Assembly: GCF_019112545.1 (NCBI RefSeq)
Contig: NW_025064881.1
Span: 1,462,591-1,526,590 of the forward strand
From: Guyanagaster necrorhizus
Lineage: Eukaryota; Basidiomycota; Agaricomycetes; Agaricales; Physalacriaceae
DNA: 64,000 bases
Reading direction: 5' to 3'
The notes beneath the pieces are model-generated. The model searched no databases and was not told the origin of the DNA. It was given only the letters and a program-made list of their open reading frames with translations. Position 1 is the stretch's first letter. Each line of letters begins with the position of its first letter. Below are positions 1 through 13,800 of the stretch, piece after piece. Both the position numbers and the translations under genes were made by a program.

Positions 1-1804
1 TCCTCTGGCCCAAGAACCATGACGTCTTCTGCCAAGAATGAATTCTTCTGCATGATCGAACCCAAATTCTGCTTCACCCCAGGAACAACGCCGTCCTCTG
101 CCTCTACGGCCTTGCCTTTACCCTTCCTCTTCTTTGCTTCCGCCTTGTTCAGCTCCTCCGAGCGTTCAGGAGGAGGAACAAAGAACGGTATCCTGCCCCG
201 CACCCAATCACTCAAAACAATTTTAGCGACAGAATCCAGATCAGGTTCTCCCTGCTTCAAAAGTCTTCCCTTCATACGAGCCAGTTTGTCTAGGAAAACC
301 TCTGGTTCCCAGGATTGCTTCGGGTCTTCCTCGTTGGGGAGGGGGACACCATATGTCCTGGAGAGATATAAAGGCTTCACCCTCTCCATCAAAGCCGGAA
401 TGTGCTCTGACGGTGTCGCCAAAGCCTCTACACGCACAACGCCCTTCAAAACGGTAGACGTCTGGCTATCATGTGCAGACGTTGGCACAATTCCAGGACA
501 ATCGATCAAGTAAATCCTTCGCGTAAGCGTAATGTATTGCCAGACTTTGGTTTCACCTGGAACAGGTGCAACTCTGCATACTTTGCCGCTTTTGAGGGTG
601 TTGATGACGCTACTTTTGCCTACATTCGGGTAGCCGATGAAACCGACGGATATCTGCTTCTTGTCAGAGTGCAGTTGGGAGAATTGGCGGAGAAGCTGAA
701 TGAGGGAGCCTTTGCCGAAGGAATGGTTAGGGGAGGCGTGAAAGGCGATGGTAGGATATCGAGGAGTGAGGTGTTGAATGTACCGAGCCTAAAAGCGGAT
801 GAGATGGTTCCGGAAAAGATGTAAAAACGCACGTACTGTGACCCAATTGGGCACCAAATCGCACTTGTTTAGGATCAGAACGACTTGTTTATGGGCTTTC
901 TCCTTCTTGATGAATTCTAGTACAGATTCGCACAACGTACCCATAGGGTCCCGTGCGTCGAGGATATGTAGAATAACGTCTGAAGAATCGATAACCTTGT
1001 ACAATTCTCCGTATATTCTCCGTGAGGTTCCTTTTGCGTAGATAGGCTCATTGTAGTCTGCATGCGTCTGCACCTCCGCAATGGAGGATGCCAGCGGTTC
1101 TAAAATAAGAAATTCAGAAAAATGAAAGGCAACAAAGATGCGCCACACCTATAACAGTTCCACTTCCCACTGCTGCTTCGTCCACTGCCGCAGCACCAAT
1201 CTTACTGAGCTCTTCAAAGTTGCCCGCATCGATCCTCGGTCGCTTCCTCTGTGCCTTCGGTCCAAAGGTATCTTTGAATGGTTCCGTTTCCACTATGTGT
1301 GATCTCTGAAGGGTGTATGAGCGACAACAGATGAACAACCTTCGATCTACATACCTTCCGCAAATTAGGATTAGCGGCATCGTCTAATAGAGCCATAGGA
1401 AGTTTGTTCCGCCGCAACAAGACAGAATATGGATCATCTTTTTTTGACGAAAGACTTGTACGAAAGTGGTCCAGGGCAGTTTGAGATATAACCCTCGTAT
1501 TTCCTGTCAAGACAATTGAGTGCAAGAATGTACAATGAAAAAACCCGGGCGCACCAAACCACCGCCTGTCGGGCTGCACTCTTCCCGGCTTTGTTTCATC
1601 TTCGCCCTTCTGGAAAGCGGCGGCTTGGATGATCTTTCCGTCCTTGTCTCGTACGGGCTTGCCGCCATTGAGCATCTTGAGGCGTGCCGCCTGTTTCGCA
1701 TTTCGATAAAAATTTTCACCTTTGACTTTGGCTAGGGTGATTTTGGAGGACGAAGTGGAAGATCTTGTCTTGGACGCTGAACCTGTCTTTTTTTTGGGTG
1801 CCAT
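1..1804 (-). CDS. NOG2: Nucleolar GTP-binding protein 2 (NOG2/NUG2), 3' end outside window
   Basis: This is a circularly permuted GTPase of the YlqF/YawG family that acts in the nucleolus and nucleus on pre-60S ribosome assembly and export. The start at 1804 gives a basic N-terminus ([12 protein letters not shown]). The permuted motif order is visible: G4 NKCDLVP near 860, then G1 GYPNVGKSS near 620-650, then G3 DCPG near 510. The family signature FGNTRVISQ is formed across the first intron. Introns fall at 1504-1554, 1306-1354, 1100-1148 and 789-836, each 48-51 bp with GT/AG ends and restoring frame. The coding sequence is open to base 1, so the basic C-terminal tail lies outside. It diverges from the uS15m gene, sharing about 480 bp upstream. 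The identification is firm from motif order and the NOG2-specific N-terminal block. Confidence 0.95.
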
Positions 1805-2286
1805 GGCGGTGAGCCAGATTATGTATCCCACCTTGTATTCTAAGAGTAAAGTGAGCAGATTCCCACGGTCTTAAAAAAGTGCTCGCGGTCGACGACAAGC
1901 AATGTATTTGCATCAAACAAGACAAAAAAGATTGCGCATAAAAGAGTCATATTGACACAGATACAACAGTACATATCTACAAGAAAAAAAAGTGTACCAG
2001 GAAAAAATCGACATGCCGTTTCCTGAAGGCGTCAAAACGTCACTTCCTAGACTGGGTCGATCTCGGGACAACAGGACGAGTTGAGAAACAAGTCACTGGC
2101 ACTGCATTGACGGTTGAGCACACTACATCGAGCAGCGTGGCATGAGTCCCTTGGAAGAAGAAGAATAAAGGAGCAAAAATGGGTCTTATATGTGCCCACA
2201 AAAGCATTCCCACAGTCGCGTGACTGCAGAACTTCCGTTTCCGACTTGAGCCTTGCCCAAAAAACACTTGGTCGAAGAGGGAGGTC
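1805..2286. promoter_or_regulatory. Divergent intergenic region NOG2 / uS15m
   Basis: These 482 bp separate two divergent genes for cytosolic and mitochondrial ribosome biogenesis, so both promoters and 5' UTRs must lie here. I see no convincing TATA box and no supported ORF. Assignment as a shared promoter is positional inference only. Confidence 0.4.
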
Positions 2287-3216
2287 ATGTTCAGGACGTG
2301 TCTGGCACAAGGTCACTTCGGTTCATCTGGTTTCATATATTTTTTTAACCTGAACCATCTTGCCTCTTCAGTCTCCCGGGCTGGCGCGTCGACCAGTTCT
2401 TCAAGTAGCTCATTCATCCACTCATCTTCGGTCCTCTTCGCCAGACCGAAACTCACGAAAAAGGCCAGAAACGTAAAGAAAGTCGAGAAACGAGAGCAGG
2501 AAATTGCCAACCGCCCGAGCCCCATCTTAGGCTACCGGCCGGGCCAGGAAGAGAAGTGGATCAACTGCTCCTTGGCCAAAGTCTTGTTGGACGAAGATGA
2601 GTTCGCATCACCCCCGGTCTATGATAAAACAGCACATCCTGTTGGGACGGTATACATGCCGCAGAAGCTCGCGTATGGTGTGACAGAAAAGGAGGCACGT
2701 CTTCTGTTCGACGAGCTCCCGTCAAGGTCGTCCGAACGTGATTCCATGGGCATCACTCACGCCACGGGGATTCTGTCAAGTCTGAACGTCGGAGTGGAGA
2801 AGGAGTTGAGGAAGGCAAATATGTTTGCGAAAGTCGTGGATCTGCGGAATGCGAACGCTGCTGGTATCGCCTATGAGAACAAACGGAGGATCGTCATCGA
2901 ATTCTCAACGCCTGAAAATCCTTGGGACCCTGGTCGTACCGAAGTCCAAGGTACGTGTTTTATACAAAGTCTTTAATCCTCTGACCTTTCCTATGTAGCT
3001 GCCATTCTGACGTACCGAATCCGAAATATGTGGAAGCACTTGGCAAGTTCACGGCACAAGAAGGATGTAGCTGGGAAACGTGCTTTGAAGATGTTGGTGT
3101 ACCAGAGAGCAAGAACGTTGAAGTACCTGAAACGGACGGACCGCGTGCGCTATGATATCGTACTGGAACGACTGGGGTTGGAGCCAGAGAGTGTGGAAGG
3201 TGAACTGATGGTTTAG
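2287..3216 (+). CDS. MRPS28: Mitochondrial small-subunit ribosomal protein uS15m
   Basis: This encodes a mitochondrial member of the S15/NS1 family, which binds small-subunit rRNA. Exons 2287-2950 and 2999-3216 are joined over a 48-bp intron and end at a TAG. The S15 core is in the C-terminal third: SSRHKKDVAGKRAL, LVYQRARTLKYLKRTDRVRY and LERLGLEPESV. The N-terminal 60 or so residues are rich in Ser, Arg and Lys with few acids, as expected for a mitochondrial targeting sequence. An optional in-frame intron may lie at 2312-2371 (CTTCAG acceptor); removing it keeps the frame and shortens the leader by 20 residues. Length without that intron is 293 aa, longer than bacterial S15 (about 89 aa), typical of fungal mitochondrial forms. 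The yeast relative is Mrps28. Confidence 0.9.
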
Positions 3217-3966
3217 TTCGACCGCGTTTCTAATTCAATTTCCATTGCATATACAATCTCTGAACCCAAACATCCAGTGTGTCTCGATGGGTGTTGGACC
3301 CATTTACCGATCTCATTTTTTCCAGCTAATCATCAAGACAGGCAAGGCTGAATAGCTGCGCGTTCCTGATATCGAGAGTAGCGCGAAATAAGATGCGACA
3401 AGGAACGGCATCATAAACTAGAAACGAAGCATGCCGGAGACTTGCAAGCAACGCCAATATTGGAGGGAGAACAAATATATTGACTTTTTCATTGCAATGA
3501 CGAGGCCGGGCAATATCATTACATGGCATTCTCTGGTAAGCAACCCCGAATACGATAGGATAGACTGAGATATATATGTTTGTTCAATCCTTGGTCCAGA
3601 GCTGTTATCATCGGAGAAAAGAAATCATCAGGAGAACCTTGGAGATAATCCTTGTGTTTCTCCAAGGCGTCAACATCCCGTAGATGCCCGTATCTGATAT
3701 ATTACACTCTCCCCGGAACGTTGGGGACTGGCGGTATTCCGTGTTGTGCTGCACTAATCGCTGGGATGATTACCCGTTTCTCAGCGACATAATATATAGT
3801 ATACCCTGTGCCTCAATGCACGCAGGCCTAGTCGCGAGGCAATCCAGAGCGCCCGTCGAACGCTGGAGTCGTCGAGCCATGAGTGCGTGGGAAAGACCGG
3901 ATGACTTCATTAAGACGGTGAAATCGATGACCTGTTCTTGCTTCTGAACCACCACCATCTCTCATC
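3217..3966. other. Intergenic region upstream of enolase
   Basis: This 750 bp lies between the uS15m stop and the enolase start. It holds the uS15m 3' UTR and presumably the enolase promoter. Two short ORFs (3326-3529 minus, 3684-3947 plus) have no recognisable domain and I treat them as chance. Nothing else is supported. Confidence 0.4.
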
Positions 3967-5675
<1,709 letters not shown>

Positions 5676-5930
5676 AGAGGAAGTTGTTCAAAAGAAGAAA
5701 GCTGTAACGAATAGACATTGCTCATCATGTATTATGAAAAATACGACAAGTTAAATGCTCCTTCATATATGTTTATGGAAGAACACCAGCACTCTTTGAA
5801 AGTAGTACGGGTGGAATACTGCACTTGAAGAGACTGGGGTGTTTAAATCATCCAATATGCAATAGATCTAGCAAGGATTATATGGTATGTATCGTACATG
5901 TGAGGGTATCATGGGCATAACAGGAAGCCG
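5676..5930. other. Convergent 3' region enolase / dynactin
   Basis: These 255 bp separate the enolase stop from the stop of the convergent dynactin gene. The region is AT-richer than the flanking exons and must hold both polyadenylation regions. No ORF is supported. Confidence 0.4.
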
Positions 5931-8900
5931 TCATAATCCGGATACAACACTGGCCCTGTCCAGAAGACCCATCATGCGTCTACTCAAGCGCTCCGCTTCT
6001 AACTTACGCTCTAGCACCTGGTGAGAGGGAGTTTTTTTCTTGGGGAGCCATACTCTACCCCCGCTCTTGGTTTCCGCGCGCAGCGCATTGATGGTGGATA
6101 GGTCTACCACGCGAGGCGAGGTCGAGAACTTGATCACATCTCGATACAGCAATTTTGTCTCCGTCGTGAGAGAGCGCAGCGTTGGAGGCGAAGGGGAACG
6201 GTCCGAGTCTGAATCGTCCGTATCAGAGAGTCCGGATGGGTCGAGGGGTGGCGTCGGCGAGCGCACGAAGGGTTCCGGGAGTGGCGGGAGTGTCTCGATC
6301 TCGCGTAGCAGGTCTTGTCCCTTGAGATAAGAGTTCTCCGTCCTGACGAATCGGACTGTTCCTCGCAGGGCCTCGATCTAGACAAAAAATTATATTGGTT
6401 TGTTTTATTTTTTAAGGGGAGATGGCTGCCTTACCTGCTCCAGCAAATGGGATGTTTCCAGGCTTCCTTCAACGGTTATGGGTTCAGTTTCCATGGGTTG
6501 GACTCCGGGGACTATGGTAACGTCAATCATATCTTTTCGATAAACGATGAAACGAAGAGTACCTTGACGATCATGACCAGCTGTCATTGCCTTCATCTTG
6601 GCATTGTCCTGCTCTAAAGCATCCAAGTCGGCTTGAAGTTGCTCCATGGCTTCCTCATAGGCGCGCTCTTGTTTGTGAGCCTTGGCCAGCTCGCCTTCAA
6701 GATCGGCAATCGTATCCGCCTGTTTCTTGGCCGCCTCCATTCGTCGCTGCATGAGCTCAATCTTGACTCCTGATTCTTGGATGTTTTGGTCTTTGGTCTT
6801 CAGGCTTCGGACCAGCCCTTGCATCTCGTCGTTCAGTTGCGCGACTTTCCTCTCCGCTTCGATATTGACTGCTAAAGTAGCTTTGATCTCGTCAATCCGA
6901 GTCACCCATGGCGCTATGCTTGACGCTGGGGAATGCAAGGATTCAATGCGCATCAACAACCTAGAGAAAAGGTGTATTACTCACCCTTTGTGACATTTTC
7001 TGTTTCCATGATTAAAGGTAAGAGCTTAGCACCCTCTTGCACGAGCTGGCCAAGAGAAGCCCCGATGGGTTCCCAGAAAGAAGCGTTTATCTTCGCATCC
7101 ATACCCACAGTTGTGGTAGTCGCTTGCTTAACATAGTCAAGAATGGTGTTAAGCTGGAAGGGTGTCTTTGCGCTTCTAACGTCACTTAAGTGAGGCATGA
7201 TCTGCTTTGCTAACTGAAGGAGGAGAGATCAGCGAATGCGGTTGATGATTTAAAAAAATCAAAAATTACTGTAATTGCGAAATTGACAGGCTCTTGTACT
7301 GCATTGCTTAGAGATTGCATATGGGGCACAACGTGCGGTTTAAGATGCGCAGAGTCTTTGATTAACTCCTCTGTACGTTTGGTCAATTTCCTTTTGAAAA
7401 GCTAAGTTTCAAAGGCCATCATAAACAACAGAGTTTCAAGATACCTAGACAGGCTCTTGGCACTTTTGCACTGATCCAGGAGCTTCTGCAATGGGTCGAA
7501 TAGATCAGTACCGATATTCAAACCACCCATATCTAGAACAACATCTGCACAAAAGGCACGTAAGTATGGATGGCAGTGGTTTAGTCGAATGTCTGGCTGA
7601 CCTTCATCTTTGAGAATAGCCTCCACCGACGTCTTCGTAAGACCAACAGCAGCAGCGAAAATGTCAAGATCAAGATCGAAAGCTGTAACATATCCTTGCT
7701 CCCGCTCGCCCAAGTCATGTTCAAAGCCATCAAAATACTTGTCTGCGAGATGGTCAAATTGTGCTTGGATCCTGAGAAAGGTAAACAAATTAGCTATCTT
7801 CTCTTCATGCAGACAAAAATAAAACTTGCTTTTCGATGTCACTAGCGCATTCCATCTCCCGGAACGCGTCTCGTCGCAAGAGGTCGACATGCATGTCAAT
7901 CCGCTTTTCAATCGGTGCGATCTCGGGATATATCCGGCCTTGGTTCAAGAAAGTTTCTACGTCGCATTTGCGCAATATAGCGGCGAAACGCTTGCAGAGA
8001 ATGGATACAGCGGAAATTCGACCACGGAGCTGTCAAACATAAAATCAGTATTGTGCAGAGGAGGTACGGAAGCTTCCTCACATCACAGATACCAACGAGG
8101 ATATCAGAACCTGGCCCATTAAGCGATTCAGGTAAACCATGAGCCTGAGCGACAACGGTATTTATCAAGTCTGCTTTATATGCCAGGCGCTGGAAGAACA
8201 GATAACAACTGGTTGCATCACTGTCTGTCTCGAGATACAATTGAGGCAGGTAGGGCTGTCATGAAATCAGCGCCGGGTGCGATATACGTCCTACAGAATA
8301 CTTACCTGAACGATACCCAGTAATTCTCTGCTTTCCCTTGCCTCCAGTTGTTTGAGCTCCAGATCAATATTCCTGGCCTGGTTCTTAGAAGCTGAGGATT
8401 GGAGCTTGAGGTTCAACGACATCATGGCGGCCGTTTGAGACGCAGCCGTGGCGGACTCGTTTTGAGCAGTCTGCGTTTGTAGACGAAGAGCGTCGAGTTC
8501 CCTACAGAAAGCAAACTCAATATGCGGTTGCAACCTCGAATATGTCACGCACGTCTGAAGCTGGAGAACAAGCTCTCTGAACTGAAGAATGGTACCTTCC
8601 AGGTCGAGAGTAGCTTCTTCTAGTCCCTCGACCTTCCGGAGATGCTCTTGAATCTGCATATCTTTCGATTCTGCAAGGACGTCAGTCGCACTTGAGACTT
8701 CAAAAAGTCGAAATATACATACGAAGATCTTCCTGGAGACCCTTCTCAGTCTCGACATGGTTCTCCTCGAGCTCGTCACTGAGTTCCTTCAAAGCCTCGA
8801 GATCTTCGATCGTAATCCGCATTTCCTCGATTTTCTAAAAGAAGATAAAAAAAGGTTAAATGGTCACGTTTTAACAGGTAAAAATTACAGCATACTTCGC

Positions 8901-10570
8901 CGAGCATGAGATTGCGTTCTGTCAGCTGAACAAGCATCTCTTCCACGCCCAGAACATCGTCGAGTTGTAGTTTGAGGTCTTCGATCTGGACCTCTGCGTT
9001 AGACAATTTAATGACGGCGGAGTCGTACTTGGCTAGAGGACCATGAACTGCTAGGTACCGTAGGCTTAACGAATTACGCACATTGGAGATCGTCAATCTC
9101 CTCGACGTCTTTTTCCATTTCCGATATCCTCCTCCTTTGTTCCATTTCTGTTTCCTGTGTCATATCGCGTAGTCTAAAAGCGAATCAGACTGAGTGATGG
9201 GGGGGAACGACAAAAGGTACCTGACTAGCGCTTCTTTCAGTCGTTCATTCTGCTTCTCGAGGTGGAGGTATGCAACAGAGTCTTTGCCGGTATTACTGTT
9301 TGCTTTATCAATGGAAACGTCTGTGCTTGGTGAGAGAAAGGGCGAGCGAGGGGCATAAGCACATACCTGCATGCTCTTCCTTGTAGACGTCCAGTTCTAC
9401 TTCAGCAAGAGACAACCGATCCTTGAGTTCCTCCAGCTCTGCCTCTGCGATCTCTGCTCTTTCTTCGGCAACTTCTTTATCCAACATCGCCATCTCTAGT
9501 AGTTCCTGACCATCGAGAAGGCGCGTCTCGGCCAACTGCGCCAGTTGTTGAGCATCTGCAAGTTCGCGTTTAGTGGCGATGAGATCAGTTTGAAGAGAGT
9601 TGAGTTTTGCTTGGAGCTTGGGACGCAGGGCGACAAACGACTCTGCTTCAGAAAGCCGCGTTTCTAGCTCGCGAACATGCCTTGCATCATCAGCACGTTT
9701 AGCCTCCAAGACGCGTACTTTGGCACGCAGCTCATGCAGTTCTTGTTCGTCTGGAGGTGGCGGCTACAGACAAGGTCATTGGAGAGGTTTCGATAGAAAA
9801 CTAAACGTACAAGTGGAACCAGAGGGGAAGGCGCTCTCGTGGCATGATGCAAAATTTGAGGTAACGGAGACGTAGCCGGTTGAGATGGAGACTGAGAAAG
9901 TGGAGAAGAGACGCGTGGAATTGTTGTGCCGCTTGACAGGGATGTCTGTTTCTGTGTAGGTGACGGGATATTTCGTAACAATGTCTTGGTGGGAGGTCTT
10001 GAGGGCGTCGCCAGCTCCGGCGGGCTGGATCGTACAGGGATTGACTTGCGAGATTGCAGGGTAGTTGGAGGCTGCCTCTTCGTCGGTGATGGCTGCCCCA
10101 ATCGACTCGTTCGTGAAGCAGGCGTCGCTACAGGTTTAGCTGGACTATTTGACCGTATTGACGATGCTGGTGAAGCTGCCCGTATCGAATTTGACCGAGT
10201 CATCCCCACACTGGAGGTTCGTTGGTGGCCAAACGAAGGCCTAGTAGCAATCGGTGCCGGTCGCTGCGACGTCGGTCAATGGTAGAGTGCATATAAGAAG
10301 GTAAGTACGCACGCTCGGCCCCGCTGCTGGCTGTTGTTCCATGCCATACGTTCCTTTTATCTGCACAGGCCTCACAAACAACCCGTAGTTCATCCTGCAT
10401 TTAAAGTAGGCCTGGCCCTCGAAAGACCCGTCGTTTTTGCCATTGGGCTCGTACAATTCAATACCGAAGAACTTTCCCGGCTTTGCATTTAACGATCCAT
10501 TCCAGCGAATCACCCCACGTCCAGCAGGTACGTCGACTATGGTCCCAGTAGAAAGATTAACAGCGCTCAT
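5931..10570 (-). CDS. NIP100: Dynactin large subunit p150-Glued (CAP-Gly, coiled coil)
   Basis: This is the largest dynactin subunit, which links cytoplasmic dynein to microtubules and cargo. The start at 10570 begins MSAVNLSTGTIVDV, and a CAP-Gly domain follows in residues of about 8-75 (GVIRWNG, GKFFGIELYEPNGKNDGSF, YFKCRMNYGLFVRP). Next is a Ser/Pro/Arg-rich basic linker (10270-9830), then long coiled coils with Glu/Lys/Leu heptads (9750-8290), a dynactin-type region (8240-7400), and a second coiled coil with the family-typical KDQNIQESGVKIELMQRRME (6870-6680). The end is ASVVSGL at 5931. Many short introns split the gene. One near 10315-10270 uses the acceptor before CGACCG, giving PSRPAPIATRPSFG. 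I did not fix every splice site, so internal joins are approximate. It is divergent from Raptor, 314 bp apart. Confidence 0.92.
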
Positions 10571-10884
10571 TGAGTCTAACGGCGTCCAAAGACATTGAAG
10601 GTGGTTGACGCGGAGAAAGGATGTCACACGTGTGACCTTCCGTAGCTCCTTCCATCTGCCCAGTGGGGCCTCCACTGCAATCGGTCCGACCTCCAAGTCC
10701 CAGGATTCCCTTACTGACTGGGAAGCGTTCTGCTGGGATTTGAAGGAAGATGTCCGACCATGTAGCTTCGAGGCCGCCGCCAAAATTTCACACCGGTATG
10801 CCCTATTTTTGCCTACTTGTTTTGTGGTAACGCGTATCGTCAGGTCTCAATTCTGACTCAGAGAGCGAGACGGATTCGAGCAGG
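10571..10884. promoter_or_regulatory. Divergent promoter region dynactin p150 / Raptor
   Basis: These 314 bp separate two divergent starts. Reading frames run into this stretch from both genes, but neither extension shows conserved sequence, so I place both starts at its edges. No TATA box is evident. Promoter role is inferred from position. Confidence 0.35.
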
Positions 10885-13800
10885 ATGCAGTCGCATTCAA
10901 GGACGAGGACGGAAAATCATCTTTCTCATCGTGGGGCGTCGCTCGAAACGTCTGTGGATGCAGCCGCACCTCCCATTCCGTACTGGTCAGCAAAAAGGCA
11001 TCTAACATGTGGCAATCCTACCCCTCAGCCTCCGTGGTCTGCTCAGCTCACACCATGGCGCAATTCTGCCCTAGGAAAGCTCAAAACGGCCAATGCAGCA
11101 TTGATTCTCTGCCTTAACATTGATGTCGACCCACCCGACGTTGTCAAAACTCAGCCGTGTGCTGCTTTAGAGTGTTGGGTTGACCCTAGGCTGCTACCCT
11201 CGAACCGCGCAGTCGAAGCCATTGGTGCGAATCTGAAGTCCCAGTATGAAGGACTTAGTCTCAAGATTCAGTACAAACCAATACTCGACCCTTCGCAGGA
11301 AGACATCCGGAAATGTTGTCAACAGCTGCGCCGACAGGCCAAGGACGACGCCGTGTTATTTCATTATAATGGACATGGAGTTCCCAAGCCTACAGCCAGC
11401 GGAGAGTTGTGGTGTTTCAACCGGAACTACACTCAGTATATTCCGGTGTCTCTTCAGGACATACAGAATTGGCTGGGATCTCCTGGCGTGTATATATGGG
11501 ACTGTTCTGCTGCGGGCCATCTTCTGCAGAATTTCAACACGTTCGCGGAACGCCGTGACAGCGATGCAACCATGTCACATGGTGGCTACGCGCCAGAGCG
11601 TACACCGTACCTGCAGTCGATACAGCTAGCTGCGTGTGCCGCGAATGAGCATCTGCCCTCATGCCCTGAGTTACCTGCCGATGTTTTCACTTCATGCCTC
11701 ACCTCCCCCATTGACATGGCCCTTCGGTATTTTGTCCTTAACCAAAAATTACCAGACGGCGTCGAGCAAGATATGATCATGCAGCTTCCAGGAGATCTTA
11801 AAGATCGTCGTACCCCTTTAGGAGAATTGAACTGGATCTTCATTGCCATCACTGATACCATTGCGTGGACTTCCTTTTCCCGAGAGACGTTTTCACGGTT
11901 ATATCGATGTGACCTCCTCGTTGCATCGCTTTTCCGCAATTTCCTGCTCGCAGAGCGCATCCTGAAGAATTACGGGTGCACTCCGCATACATACCCTCCC
12001 CTTCCAGCCACTAATACACATCCTTTATGGGCGACGTGGGACCTAGCTGTCGACGCGTGTTTGCGACAGCTGCCCGATCTTCTTCGTAATAAAGCCCCGG
12101 CCAAAGCTAAGAACTCAGCTACTGGTCAGCCGCCGGTGCCTGCGGCAGTGATCACAGATGAAAATGAAGTTTTACCTGGTCGTATCGGGAGTCTTCGCCA
12201 TGTGACCAAAGATGAAGATGCTTCTCAGATCCCACCATATACCTATGTTCCTAGCCGATTCTTCGCTGACCAGCTCACTGCATTCGAAGTATGGATATCT
12301 CGAGGTGGTTCCGCCCTGACTAGACGTGGTCCTATGTCCATGCCAATTTCAAAGGAGAAAGGGTTGGAGGAGAACGGAGCGACTGCTGATGGTGTAACCG
12401 AGGACAAACTTGTTCCTCGGAAGCCGCCAGATCAGTTGCCCATCGTTCTCCAAGTCCTGCTTTCCCAGCCACATCGTCTACGTGCACTTATTCTTCTCTC
12501 TCAGTTCGTAGATTTGGGACCATGGGCCGTTAACATGGTCCTTTCCATCGGTATATTCCCCTACATGGCGAAGCTTCTGCAAGCTGCTGGGCAGGACCTT
12601 CGTCCTGTGCTCATCTTCATATGGACCCGCATTCTGGCCGTTGATCCGTCGGTACAAGTCGACCTATATAACAACGCTCAAGGATACCGTTATTTTTCCA
12701 AAATTCTTGCAATGCCTGACGACGGCGCTCTACCGAACTCGTCCGAGCATCAAGCGATGGTTTGCTTCATTCTAGCGTCTCTTTCCCGTGACTTTCCCAA
12801 TGGACAGTCTGCATGCTGGGACGAGCGAGTCTTCGATGCTTGTCTTGGCAAGCTAGGTGATCCTGACTTCCTGCTTCGTCAATGGGCTGCCTTGTGTATA
12901 GCCCAACTTTGGGATTCAAATGACAAGGGTAGAAAGGAAGCTGTACAGCGTACGACCACCGATAAGCTCAACATCATGCTTAACGATGAGTCCGTCGAAG
13001 TACGTTGTGCTGTACTCTACGCCTTGCAAACATTTATGGGGGCCAGTGGTTCGTTGGATCCAACTAAGAGAGGAGGCGGAGGCAGCGGAAATTTGACGGG
13101 GCTCTTCGAAATGGAAGAAAACTTCCACATGCGTGTAGAGGTCTCGTTGGTCATGGGTGCTACCTTCATCATCAAGGATGACGCCAGCCCTATGGCACGG
13201 AAGGAGCTACTGGTTTTGATAAGCTGTCTGGTCAGGGAGTGGAGAGGTCACTTTGTTGTTTGTGCGTGGTTATACTGGGAACAGAACCAACGCTGGCGAA
13301 CAAATGGCCCTGGTCCACATTCCCCAACTGACGACGTCAGCGGACAAGCAATCGAAGAATGGATAGAGAGTTTCGACTACTCCAGTCAAGAAGATAACCG
13401 AGTCATTTTGTCGTCTTTCTTCACAATATTTGTAGTTCTCCTTGACCTTTCGGAAGACCCTTACTCTGAGGTTGCTGTTAATGCACAGACGATCGTGGAC
13501 TATATCGTGGCGCTTCTTTTGGATTCGCCGTTCAGTCGACATGATGCGACCAGCCTGAGACGGCAGCCCGCTGTATCTCAGGATTACCGACCACCAGTTA
13601 TTGAGGCTGCACCTCGATCAAGAGTACCCTCCTCTCATTCTCCCCTCGTGTCCACTCCGCCATCTCCAAAGCAATCTCGTCCAGCATTCACTCGCAGCGA
13701 TACAATGACCTCCATGACCACGTCTGTGTCGAACACCCTCCGGCGCACTTCTTCCTTTGCTAACGCTCTGAAGACCTTCGCGAACGGTGTCGCTTTTCCT

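Noticed and set aside
10817..11005. Plus-strand ORF overlapping the Raptor start
   Set aside because: It is in another frame, lacks any domain, and the Raptor frame with conserved caspase-like motifs runs through the same bases.
11246..11960. Open frames on both strands within Raptor exon 1
   Set aside because: They are shadows of a 3.3-kb conserved exon and show no independent motif.
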